Below are positions 1 through 7,545 of a DNA stretch of 10,604 bases, in pieces. The stretch covers positions 1 through 10,604 of the forward strand of contig JASAOO010002829.1 in the NCBI GenBank assembly GCA_030849075.1, written 5' to 3'. Under the pieces are notes generated by a model. It worked only from the letters and a program-made list of their open reading frames with translations, was not told the origin of the DNA and ran no database searches. Numbering within the stretch: the stretch's first letter is position 1; every line of letters starts with the position of its first letter. Made by a program: the position numbers and the translations under genes. Source of the DNA: Zelonia costaricensis (taxonomy: Eukaryota; Euglenozoa; Kinetoplastea; Trypanosomatida; Trypanosomatidae).

Positions 1-1218
1 GATCACGCAGATGATCAGCAGACCCAGCGTGTCGGCGAGGATGTTGCCGCACAGCATCGCCACGACACCGCACGTCATGATAATACTGTAGACGAAGATC
101 TTCCAGTTCTTCGAGATCACCTCCTTGTTCATCTCGAAGATGCCGAACAGGCACGGAGTGGGGGGCTCGCCGTAGTAGATGTCGCCCTCTGCCATCGCCT
201 CGCCGTCGTTGTAGTTCTCCTCACCTTCTCCCTGCTGCACCAGCTCGTCGTTCAGCGCATCCTGCACGGCGGCCTCGGCGTCGTGGTCCGAGTTGGACCG
301 CTCCGGCTGCGCCTTCTTCGCCGTGGCCGCCTGCGGAACGCCCTGCGGCTCCGGCGCCTCCAGCCCGAGCCGCTCCCGCTCCTTGCGCGTCTCCTCCAGG
401 ATGAACAGCGCGTCCTCGGAGCGCTGCACGCGGTTCTTCTTCTCGCCGTACCAGTTGAACAGGTAGAACACGCCCGTGATGAACTGCAACGCCGCCGACA
501 CGAAGATGCTGATCTGCGGCTTGCCGGCGTCGGCCAGCGGCCCGTTGATGGCGGTGGCCACGAGCTGACCGACCATCACCCACACCCACACCCAGCTCAC
601 CAGCGCCGGGCCGTGGCTCGGGTTCTGACGCATGAGGCGGCTGTAGTGGCCCTCCGACAGGATGTCCACGTTCGCCTTGCCCCAGCACGACAGGAAGATA
701 AAGGCGCAGGCCGTGTCAGCCGACGACTGCTTGGCCGGCAGCAGGCCGTAGACCAGCGCGAAGACGGCGCCGCCGACGCAGGAGATGAACATGTACCAGC
801 GCTTCGTGTAGCCGAGGAAGGCAAAGCCGTCGCACATCATCGCCGTCAGCGCCTTGATGGACCAGCCCATGGACGAGATGGGGGACAGGCGCTGGTAGCG
901 CTCCGAGCTGATCTTGTAGCGGCTGCGCATCATGGCGTACGTCTGACCGCGCAGGATCTGGTCAGCGATGCCCTTGCACAGCAGGTAGCTGGCACCCAGC
1001 GCGATCACCACCTTTGGGCCGTAGCCCTCGGTGGCCTCGCCGAGCACCGGGATGCGGCGGAACCACGGGGCAACACCAAACAGCGCGGCGGCCTGCGGGT
1101 GCACATAGCCCGGTGGCTTCACACCGGTGGAGTCGACCACCCGCGTCGTCGGCGCGGCATCCTCCCTGGCCTCCGCCTCCTCCGCGTGCGAATGCTCACT
1201 TGTGGCGTGCCTCGACAT
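1..1218 (-). CDS. Folate/biopterin transporter family (BT1) protein, partial: C-terminus beyond left edge
   Basis: This is a multi-pass plasma-membrane transporter of the FBT family (Pfam BT1, MFS superfamily), whose trypanosomatid members carry folate, biopterin, methotrexate or S-adenosylmethionine. The substrate of this copy cannot be read from sequence. The frame is open from the ATG at 1218-1216 to base 1: 406 residues with no stop or frameshift in the stretches I translated. The start is the first sense ATG after 531 AUG-free nucleotides and follows a good splice-acceptor signal. A hydrophilic N-tail (residues 1-38, starting MSRHATSEHS) precedes the shared VHPQAA motif. Family hallmarks follow: GEATEGYGPK, LCKGIADQILRGQTYAMM, LSPISSMGWSIKA, MMCDGFAFLGYTKRWYMF, CWGKANVDILSEGHYSRLMR. 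About six membrane segments come before a charged loop (about 258-372) rich in E, K and R, then TM7 and the start of TM8. Compared with the complete copy at 7546-9666, about 300 C-terminal residues lie outside the window. Family assignment is secure; substrate is unknown. Confidence 0.95.
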   Translation of the reverse strand, partial: MSRHATSEHSHAEEAEAREDAAPTTRVVDSTGVKPPGYVHPQAAALFGVAPWFRRIPVLGEATEGYGPKVVIALGASYLLCKGIADQILRGQTYAMMRSRYKISSERYQRLSPISSMGWSIKALTAMMCDGFAFLGYTKRWYMFISCVGGAVFALVYGLLPAKQSSADTACAFIFLSCWGKANVDILSEGHYSRLMRQNPSHGPALVSWVWVWVMVGQLVATAINGPLADAGKPQISIFVSAALQFITGVFYLFNWYGEKKNRVQRSEDALFILEETRKERERLGLEAPEPQGVPQAATAKKAQPERSNSDHDAEAAVQDALNDELVQQGEGEENYNDGEAMAEGDIYYGEPPTPCLFGIFEMNKEVISKNWKIFVYSIIMTCGVVAMLCGNILADTLGLLIICVI

Positions 1219-1268
1219 TGTCGGGAATTCTCACGCGTGTGTGTGTATGTGTGCGTGTCGCCGTCGGT

Positions 1269-1296
1269 CTGAGATTGCCAAAAGAAAAAAGAAAGG
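1269..1296 (-). promoter_or_regulatory. Predicted spliced-leader acceptor for the transporter gene at 1-1218
   Basis: Read on the minus strand, an uninterrupted 17-nt pyrimidine tract (complement of the purine run at 1280-1296) is followed within about 10 nt by CAG, with the AG at 1270-1269. This is the classic trypanosomatid trans-splicing layout. Use of this site would give a 50-nt 5'UTR (1268-1219) with no AUG, ending CCGACA just before the start codon. Further pyrimidine tracts upstream (complement of 1365-1425) could serve alternative acceptors. The signal is seen in the sequence; its use is inferred. Confidence 0.6.
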
Positions 1297-1973
1297 CGAT
1301 GCGCGTCAGATCCGGAATCGAGCTACACGCACACACTGTCAGGGAGGGGAACTTGCTGAAGTCCGGGGGGGGGGCAGGGGAGGAAGGCTTGAGAGGCGCA
1401 GAAAAGAAAAAGAAGAACGGACGGGAGGTGTAGGCGGCGAACGAAGACGGGGTAGACGTGAAAACGAGTTTGGTCTACCTTCGCTAGGTCTGCGCGCAGG
1501 AGTGTCGTGCCGCCGGATTTGTGTGTGAGGGGGGAATAGTCGGGGGTTGTGGTAACGGCGCGATAAGATGGGGGATGACGAGAGGCGCAGCCGGTGAGTG
1601 CCGCCGCGGCAGCGTCGTTGTCGATGCGAGCGGAGGCAGACGCGTGGGGGCGCAAAGATTCACAGAGGAAACCGATTTAAAGAGGAGGGCGGAAGAGGGA
1701 GGGGAGTTGAGTGGATTGAACACGGAGCTGAGAGTGGAGCTCCGGCGGGCATGGTGCCGGTGGGAGGGGGAGGGGGCGTTGCGCATGCGTGAGAGCGATA
1801 AGAAAGGGCCTGAGTCTGCCCTCGCGTCCACTGCTGCCACCTCTTGCCTGATTTAAGTGGACGGCGTCGCCATGTGCACTGCTGCGGCCATCACGACGTG
1901 CGACGCAGCAACGGCACGCACGGTACATTATCGCATCTTGCTGCAGACGGTCCGCCTTCTCACTCCACTTATC

Positions 1974-1998
1974 CGCGCGCGCGCGTGTGTGTGTGTGT
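1974..1998. repeat. Compound (CG)n(TG)n microsatellite
   Basis: An alternating CG run of about 12 nt passes directly into TG dinucleotides. Alternating purine-pyrimidine tracts of this kind can adopt Z-DNA. No function is implied. Confidence 0.8.
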
Positions 1999-2045
1999 TT
2001 CTCTTGTGTTGTTGTTGCCCATCGTCTCCGGCGGAAAGGGCTGAC

Positions 2046-2152
2046 CCACGTGCGCGTGTGTGTATGTGTGCACGTGCGTTGGGAGTCTCCCCCCTTCTCT
2101 TCTGACCACCCGTGCACACACGCCCACACATACCCACACACGCACACGGTGG
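2046..2152. repeat. Imperfect long inverted repeat (hairpin), GT-rich and CA-rich arms
   Basis: The left arm at about 2046-2070 (CCACGTGCGCGTGTGTGT, then ATGTGTG) is largely complementary to the right arm at about 2125-2152 (CACACATACCCACACACGC, then ACACGGTGG). It could fold around a pyrimidine-rich middle, with part of that middle (2071-2078 against 2111-2118) giving a second short pairing. Arm complementarity includes the non-CA bases (CCAC with GTGG, TAT with ATA), so it is more than simple dinucleotide repeat. It would be carried in the 3'UTR or spacer RNA. Confidence 0.5.
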
Positions 2153-2929
2153 CCATTCATCTTTCCGAATGAGCCGGTTGGTGCGGAGCGAGGAGGGGGT
2201 GGGGGAGATGGCGGGAAAGGAGGCGGGCGTGAGCGAGACGTGGAGAAGTTAAGAGAGAGACACACACACAGGCACGCCAGCTCTGCGATACGAAAGGGGC
2301 AAGGGAAAGAAAAGGAAAATGAAGAACAGGAATTTCAATAGTGAGGGAGCCGTAAAACAGCGCCAAGAAGTGTGGAGGCAGCGAGGGGCAACACGTGACG
2401 GGCTCAGTAGAACCCAAGAGGCAAGACACACCCACAGACGAGAACAACAACAACAAAAAAAACGATAAGACACACGTAAGGCGAATGATGAATAGGGTTT
2501 TTGCGTGCGTCTCAATTTTGCCTTTTATTCTCTTTTTTCCCTTTTTGTGTGGGTGTAGATGTAGACACGGACAGGTGTGAGTATGCCTTGTTTGTTTGTT
2601 TGTCTGTTTTTTTTTCGTTTAGGGGAAGGGAGGGGGAAGTTGCCGAACGCAGAGTGAGGCTGGGGGGGGGGGAAGGAAGCGATCGCGCGCACGTGCGAGG
2701 GCGAGAAGCGAGGGACGGTAAAGCGAACGAGAAAGGAAGAAGTCGGAGGCGGCGGAGGAGGAGATACACCAAGACCCACAACAACAACAAAAGCAGAAGG
2801 ACGCGTGCGGGTGCACGACAGCCTCGCGCTCTTCTCGTTATTGCGCCTCCTTCACCGCCTCTCCTTTTTTCGTTTATTTTCTTTGTGATTCCTCATCATC
2901 GCGTGCACACATACAAACACACACACGTA

Positions 2930-2951
2930 CACACGCACAGATGCGCGTGTG
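2930..2951. repeat. Hairpin motif copy 1 (7-bp stem, 8-nt loop)
   Basis: CACACGC at 2930-2936 pairs perfectly with GCGTGTG at 2945-2951 around the loop ACAGATGC. A nearly identical hairpin occurs at 4411-4436. Confidence 0.55.
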
Positions 2952-3038
2952 CCTTTTTTCTTTTCTCTTCTCTGTTACTGGTAGATGTACGCGCACGTTT
3001 GTGTGCGCACCCATCGACCACGTGAGAAAAAGAGGAAC

Positions 3039-3070
3039 GGGAGGGGGAGGGGGAGGGGGAGGGGGAGGGG
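3039..3070 (+). repeat. (GGGGGA)n tandem repeat, G-quadruplex candidate
   Basis: GGGA, four units of GGGGGA, then GGGG: six G-tracts of at least three G with one-base A spacers, which satisfies the usual intramolecular G-quadruplex pattern. The G-rich strand is the template strand for the flanking genes, so the RNA would be C-rich. Confidence 0.8.
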
Positions 3071-3143
3071 AAACAATAAGTGGGAAGGAGTGCAGAGGCG
3101 GCGCTTGCACGTTGTCGCTTGGCACTTTCTCCATAGGGTCCTC

Positions 3144-3156
3144 TTTTTTTTTTTTT
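3144..3156 (+). repeat. T13 homopolymer
   Basis: An uninterrupted run of 13 T on the plus strand, followed by GGCGGGGGG. In the sense RNA this is poly(A) of 13, a rare orientation in this purine-biased spacer. Confidence 0.85.
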
Positions 3157-3210
3157 GGCGGGGGGTTGCTGGATGTTGTCCTGCCTTCCGTTTTCGTTCC
3201 GTTGGCTCAG

Positions 3211-3230
3211 TGTGTGTGTGTGTGTGTGTG
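3211..3230 (+). repeat. (TG)10 microsatellite
   Basis: Ten perfect TG units. The sense RNA reads (CA)10, complementary to the (UG)15 transcribed from 3913-3942. Confidence 0.9.
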
Positions 3231-3911
3231 TCTGCGTGCGGACGGGGAGAGTGTTCAGTACCGCGCAGAGGCACTGACAACGAACCGAGGAGAAGCACAG
3301 AATCGGAGAAGGGGCGAGGAACAACATCAAAGGCAAACGCAAAAGAAGCTGTGGGGACGTGCAGCCGATGGAAAGGGGAAAGAGGAGGATGGCGGGGCAG
3401 CGAAGAAGGTGAGGGTTTCGCCTCAAGGGAGGGAGGGAGGGAGACGAGAGGTGGTTCTACAGGTCAGCGGGCCCCGTTACGTGCACGCCATCACCACCAC
3501 CACCGCTTCCTCACCTCACACATCAACGTTAGCCATGACCAATTCTCCCTCTTCTTTTCGCGGACCCTCCCTCCCTCCCCCCACAACGGGTCTCTCCCTC
3601 TAGTTGATGCCAGGTGTGTGTATGTGCGTATACAACAGTAGAAAGAGAAGGTAACGAATCATAGGCATCGAGAGAGAGCGGAGGGGAGGGAAGGAGAGGA
3701 GGGAGGGGGGAGGGGGAGTCAATACGGGTGCGAGCGTGGGCCACAAAACGGGCAGTTCAAGTGAACAACATCAAGAGCAAAGAACCGAAGCTACAACAGC
3801 ACACAACACAAGAGCCGAGAGAAGGACGGCAAAACGGAATACTCTTACGCACAGACACACCAACACGAGCAAGCACAAACACACGCAGCCACGACAACAA
3901 CAAAAAAGACG

Positions 3912-3912
<1 letters not shown>

Positions 3913-3942
<30 letters not shown>
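3913..3942 (+). repeat. (AC)15 microsatellite
   Basis: Fifteen perfect AC units, the longest dinucleotide run in the window. The locus is likely length-variable between strains. Confidence 0.95.
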
Positions 3943-3944
<2 letters not shown>

Positions 3945-4410
3945 CGGAGCGGCATCCCCGATGCAGCGACGGCAGGTTCGAGTCACCGTGAACAGCACGT
4001 GACGAACCAGGTGGACGACGCGGGGAGGAGGGGAGGCTGCGGCAGGAAAGCGGGTTCGCTGCGCCGGCAGACGCGAAGCACAACCAGAAAGAAAAAAAAA
4101 GTAGTCTCGATGAAGGGGAGAGGGACAGGGAGCGGAGGGAGAAGACGGGCCGTCAGTGCCACGCACATTCACACAAACAAACTGCGAGTGAGAGAGAGAG
4201 GAGGAGGAGAAACTCAAGCGAACGTGTCCGGCAGTGGAGGTATCCGGTGGCGGAGGGGAGGGCAGTCGCATCCCATCCCCTCCCCCTTTTTCTCACCATC
4301 CACTCACTTTCTCTTTCTCATTTACCAGCGCATCAACGCACCCGCCTCATCGAATTTCTTTTTGTGCTTCGCGTTCTCAGTCGCTGCCTGTAAACGCAGA
4401 CACACACACA

Positions 4411-4436
4411 CACACACGCACAGAAGCGCGTGTGTG
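4411..4436. repeat. Hairpin motif copy 2 (9-bp stem, 8-nt loop)
   Basis: CACACACGC at 4411-4419 pairs perfectly with GCGTGTGTG at 4428-4436 around the loop ACAGAAGC. The motif matches 2930-2951 in stem and loop, with one loop base changed (ACAGATGC there). The 5' arm is embedded in a CA repeat starting at about 4400. Confidence 0.6.
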
Positions 4437-4525
4437 CTGATGTTGGTGGTGTCGTGACGTGGCTGAACCTCCCCCTTCTGCAGCCATCCACAGCAGGGGC
4501 TTCAAGTCAGAGAAGGGAGGGGAGC

Positions 4526-4648
4526 GGGGGGGGGGGGCAGCGAGCGGCAGAAGAAGAAGAGAAAACGAAAAAAAGAAGAGTCAGCGCGAGCGACGGGACG
4601 GAAGGTGGGGATGAGAAAGGGGAGGGGAGGGAAGGAACGGGGGGGGGG
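4526..4648 (+). repeat. G-homopolymer cluster (G12 and G10)
   Basis: G12 at 4526-4537 and G10 at 4639-4648 sit inside a purine-only-like stretch of GGGAGG-type repeats continuing to about 4675. Similar isolated runs occur at 1365-1374 (G10), 2662-2672 (G11), 5398-5407 (G10) and 5445-5456 (G12). All are on the plus strand. Confidence 0.8.
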
Positions 4649-5571
4649 AGGGGAGGTGAGGAGGGAAGGAGGCGTAGTGGTGCAACGACGCAATCGGGCG
4701 TGAGGGCGTGCACCGAGGGCAGTCGGAGCGGGGGGCGGGAGCGGCGAGGAGAACAAGAGGGAAGTGGAAGGAAAACGAGCAACGCGCAGCGAAGAGTTAA
4801 CGAGCGAAACAGAAAAAAAAACACAAAGGAATGCGCGAAGGGACAAGAAAAAAAGAAGAAACGTGCAGGCCACCTCACTCAAGAACAACACGATGGCCAA
4901 GGGGAGACGAACATACACACATACGCATACACACACACACAAGAAAAGGAGGAATTCGGTCCTGTGTCCGTCCCTCAAATCCACGGACAAGAACCAAAGC
5001 TCCTCTGCGAAGCAACGTGAAAGAAACACGCAGCAGGAGCGTCTGCCGCGCCACAGCTTAAAGCGGCCGGAGCGACACCTCCGTCAGCGAGAGAGAGAGA
5101 ACGTAGAAGGTGAAAAATGGAGAACACACACATGAGCGGCAGGGACGCCGACAAGAGCGCGAAGAGGTGGAAAAAACAAAGAGAAGACACACAAACCCGT
5201 AAAAAAAGAAGTCTAGGCGACTACAGAGCGGGGACACGGGTTGAGCGCGGCGGTGCGAAGCCGTTCACCGCCTCCTTTCCCCTTTCCCTTCCCTCGGGTC
5301 TCTCCACCTCTCCTTCTTCGTTCCTTTACTTGCGTTGCACTCTTTCGCCGACGAAACTTGAAGGACCGAGCGCGAACAACGGCAAGGGAGAAATGGAGGG
5401 GGGGGGGACGCTGACGTCAGAGCGTGCACCAGAGAGTCTGGATTGGGGGGGGGGGGAGGTTAGGGGAGGGCGGAGGCCAAGAGAGGACGGCTGGGGCCAC
5501 GCGCACACACCAACACAGGCACACACACGTCTCCACAAACCAAAGGGAATACAAACATATACAGGAGCCTA

Positions 5572-5585
5572 CACACACGTGTGTG
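5572..5585. repeat. 14-bp perfect palindrome in a CA/TG run
   Basis: CACACAC is followed immediately by GTGTGTG, a self-complementary junction between a CA and a TG repeat with CACGTG at its centre. It is probably a by-product of repeat expansion rather than a protein site. Confidence 0.6.
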
Positions 5586-6685
5586 CGTCGAGCAGCTACA
5601 CCACGGAAACGAAAAAGAAAAAAACCAGAGAGAGAAGGGCAGAGCGAGTGCACCGATCGAGCAACCCATCCGGGTGCGGGGACGAGAACGCGGAAAACTG
5701 GACGCCGCCACAAGACGAAGAAAAGAAAAAAAGCAAAACGAGCATACAAACGAACGGGAAAGCGGAAAGCGACAAACAACAACAAAACGAAGAAAACAAC
5801 GAAAATCGAAACTAGAAGCGAAGTCAAACGGCATCAGCCGGCTGGGTGCGACGTGTGTGGGGAGCGTCTGCACTCGCGTCGCTGCCCTGCGCAAAAGCAC
5901 AGCGGCGTGGGAGGAAGCACAAACGGAGAAAAAAAAAAAGAAAATGCCGACGGCGCGCGGGAAGAACAAGAGGACGGTGCTTGCCTTAGGGTGGGTAGAT
6001 GAAGGGGGGGTTCGTCTTATCGGGGCTTGTGAGAGAGGGGACGGGATGCGGTGGCCGGTGGAGGCATACCAGCGAGCCCACCGGGTGCGGAGGTCACACA
6101 CGAGAAGAAGACCACGCATAATCAAATAGGGCCTGGCGATGAGTACATGAGGTGAGCAGTCGACGGCGAGTGGAGAGGGAAAGAGCTAGGTGGAGGGGGG
6201 CGAGGACGGTGCATCGCATACGAACGAACGTGGGGCTCGCCCTGCGCGTACCCGAGTACGGAGACATATCAGCCGTCGGGGAGACAGGGAAGGGAGAAGG
6301 TGGGAACGCAGACACACACACACACACACGCAGACACATACGTCATGCAGAAGTGTGGAAGGGGTAGGAGGGACAGACGGGAGAAGGCGTGGAGGAAGAG
6401 AGGAAGAGGTGAGGTGATGGTGCGAGGGGGGGGAGAGGGTTGGATGGCGATATGCATACGCACACGCACACGCACGCCTGGACGCCCAGACACACGCACA
6501 CAGACCTGCGCGTAGGCACGTCTTTGCGTCTTTGGGGTCCCATCACTGGGCCCCTTTTCCCGAAGTGTGTGAGCGCATCAGCACACCCATGGAGGAGGTG
6601 GAGGCGGGCACGGGGGGGACAAGGGGGGGGGACAGACGCAGACGAAGGAATCCGGTGAGCTGCCGGGAGTTGTGGAGGACGGAGG

Positions 6686-6926
6686 AGTGAGGGAGGGAGG
6701 GAGAGGAGGGGGCCAAGTGGTGCACAACTACCCGGGGAAGGAGAAGGGGGCTCAGGAGACAGTAAAGAAAAAGAGAACAAACCAAACAAAAAAAAAGACG
6801 GGCATNAGTGAGGGAGGGAGGGAGAGGAGGGGGCCAAGTGGTGCACAACTACCCGGGGAGGGAGAAGGGGGCTCAGGAGACAGTAAAGAAAAAGAGAACA
6901 AACCAAACAAAAAAAAAGACGGGCAT
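6686..6926. repeat. 120-bp direct tandem duplication flanking a single N
   Basis: Bases 6686-6805 and 6807-6926 are the same 120-bp unit with one visible mismatch (A at 6739, G at 6860). Both copies start AGTGAGGG, include GTGCACAACTACCCGGGG and a nine-A run, and end GACGGGCAT. The only base between them is the ambiguous N at 6806. This is what results when two contig ends that overlap are joined without merging, although a real tandem duplication is possible. Confidence 0.9.
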
Positions 6927-7260
6927 TATGGACAATCGCACGCGTGCCGACGCTAGACACACACACAAACACAAATACACACAAAGATCAAACAAACAAA
7001 AAAAAGGAAACGGCGATGAGGTGGGTGTGTGAGAGACGTAGAATGCATAGGGAGAACGCAATACGCACACACATAAAAAAAAAACAGTGGTGCGCTAACG
7101 AGGGCAAACGAGAACGAAAAATAAAACGAAAAAAAGAAGAAGCGAAGGCATCATCGGCCGTCGTCGTCATTATCACCGTTCTTCGAAACGGAAGAGGGGG
7201 AGGGGGAGAGGAAGACATTCTTGAGGGGACCGCCGTGGGCGGCGATCTGTGTGGAGGAGA

Positions 7261-7274
7261 GGGGGGGGGGGGGG
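7261..7274 (+). repeat. G14 homopolymer in a G-rich tract (7194-7320)
   Basis: An uninterrupted run of 14 G is the longest G homopolymer in the window. The surrounding stretch of about 125 nt has many further G-tracts and G-quadruplex potential. It lies about 270-285 nt downstream of the stop codon of the upstream transporter, so its mRNA would carry a C14 tract early in the 3'UTR. Confidence 0.9.
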
Positions 7275-7545
7275 AAGGGTGGTGGGAGTGGGGTGGGGGG
7301 GCTGAGGGGGTGGGGGGCACGGAGACGACTTGGCGGTCTCCTCCGCTGATACCACCCACCCCCCGCCGCTCCAAACGCCACAACACCCCGCCATGCCCCC
7401 CCTCGCCCAACAGCGCCTCACGGCGTGTCCTCCTTCTTACGTCAGTTATTTGCACACACGAAAGCTGGGCGTGCAGGGAAAAGGTGGGGTGGGGGGGGGT
7501 GCGGTGAGGGGCACAACAAGCCAACCGCTCAGGAGGAACGCCAGC

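Larger units (their letters stand above)
1219..7545. other. 6.3-kb gene-free spacer (3'UTR of upstream gene, poly(A) region, 5'UTR of downstream gene)
   Basis: I see no credible coding gene here. The open frames on both strands are low-complexity translations of purine/pyrimidine tracts and dinucleotide repeats (runs of F/S/L/R/P or T/H) without domains. The plus strand is mostly purine-rich (about 1270-1480, 2160-2470, 2620-2790, 3240-3470, 4010-4260, 4500-5250, 5345-6480, 6600-7330), broken by shorter pyrimidine or T-rich blocks (about 2500-2600, 2820-2990, 3120-3220, 3470-3600, 4260-4400, 5255-5345, 7330-7460). CA/TG microsatellite patches recur at about 1236-1258, 1982-2008, 2055-2072, 2113-2148, 2905-2938, 3211-3230, 3855-3942, 4400-4422, 4910-4940, 5504-5530, 6312-6332, 6454-6505 and 6957-6982. 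Because both flanking genes lie on the minus strand, the transcript carries the pyrimidine-rich complement. The poly(A) site of the upstream gene is expected a few hundred bases before the acceptor of the next gene, but I cannot place it. Confidence 0.8.

Noticed and set aside
2047..2076. CACGTG (E-box) occurrences near 2047 and 2071, and elsewhere in the spacer
   Set aside because: They arise where CA and TG repeats meet. Trypanosomatids lack conventional gene-specific Pol II promoters that would use them.
3913..3942. Direct repeats considered as a CRISPR-like or satellite array
   Set aside because: The repeats are pure dinucleotide or homopolymer tracts with no unique spacers, in a eukaryotic sequence context.
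3975..3985. tRNA-like B-box/T-loop motif (GGTTCGAGTCA)
   Set aside because: The sequence upstream is an (AC)15 repeat and a short GCATC/GATGC hairpin. No acceptor, D or 7-nt anticodon arm can be drawn, so it is a chance match.
5117..5815. Plus-strand open frame of 232 codons
   Set aside because: It is a Lys/Arg/Glu/Thr-rich low-complexity translation of purine tracts and CA repeats, on the strand opposite to both genes, with no recognisable domain.
5460..6125. Minus-strand open frame of 221 codons, Phe/Ser/Arg-rich and superficially membrane-like
   Set aside because: Hydrophobicity comes from translating A/G-rich DNA on the complementary strand (TTT/TTC/TCT codons). There is no family motif and the codon usage differs from the real genes.
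6343..6984. Minus-strand 213-codon frame running through the N
   Set aside because: It crosses the ambiguous base and contains the 120-bp unit twice, so the apparent protein repeat is only the DNA duplication translated.
1219..7545. SIDER-type degenerate retroposon in the spacer
   Set aside because: Such elements are common in Leishmania 3'UTRs, but I could not recognise a signature block or a defined target-site duplication by eye. A profile search is needed, so no feature is claimed.
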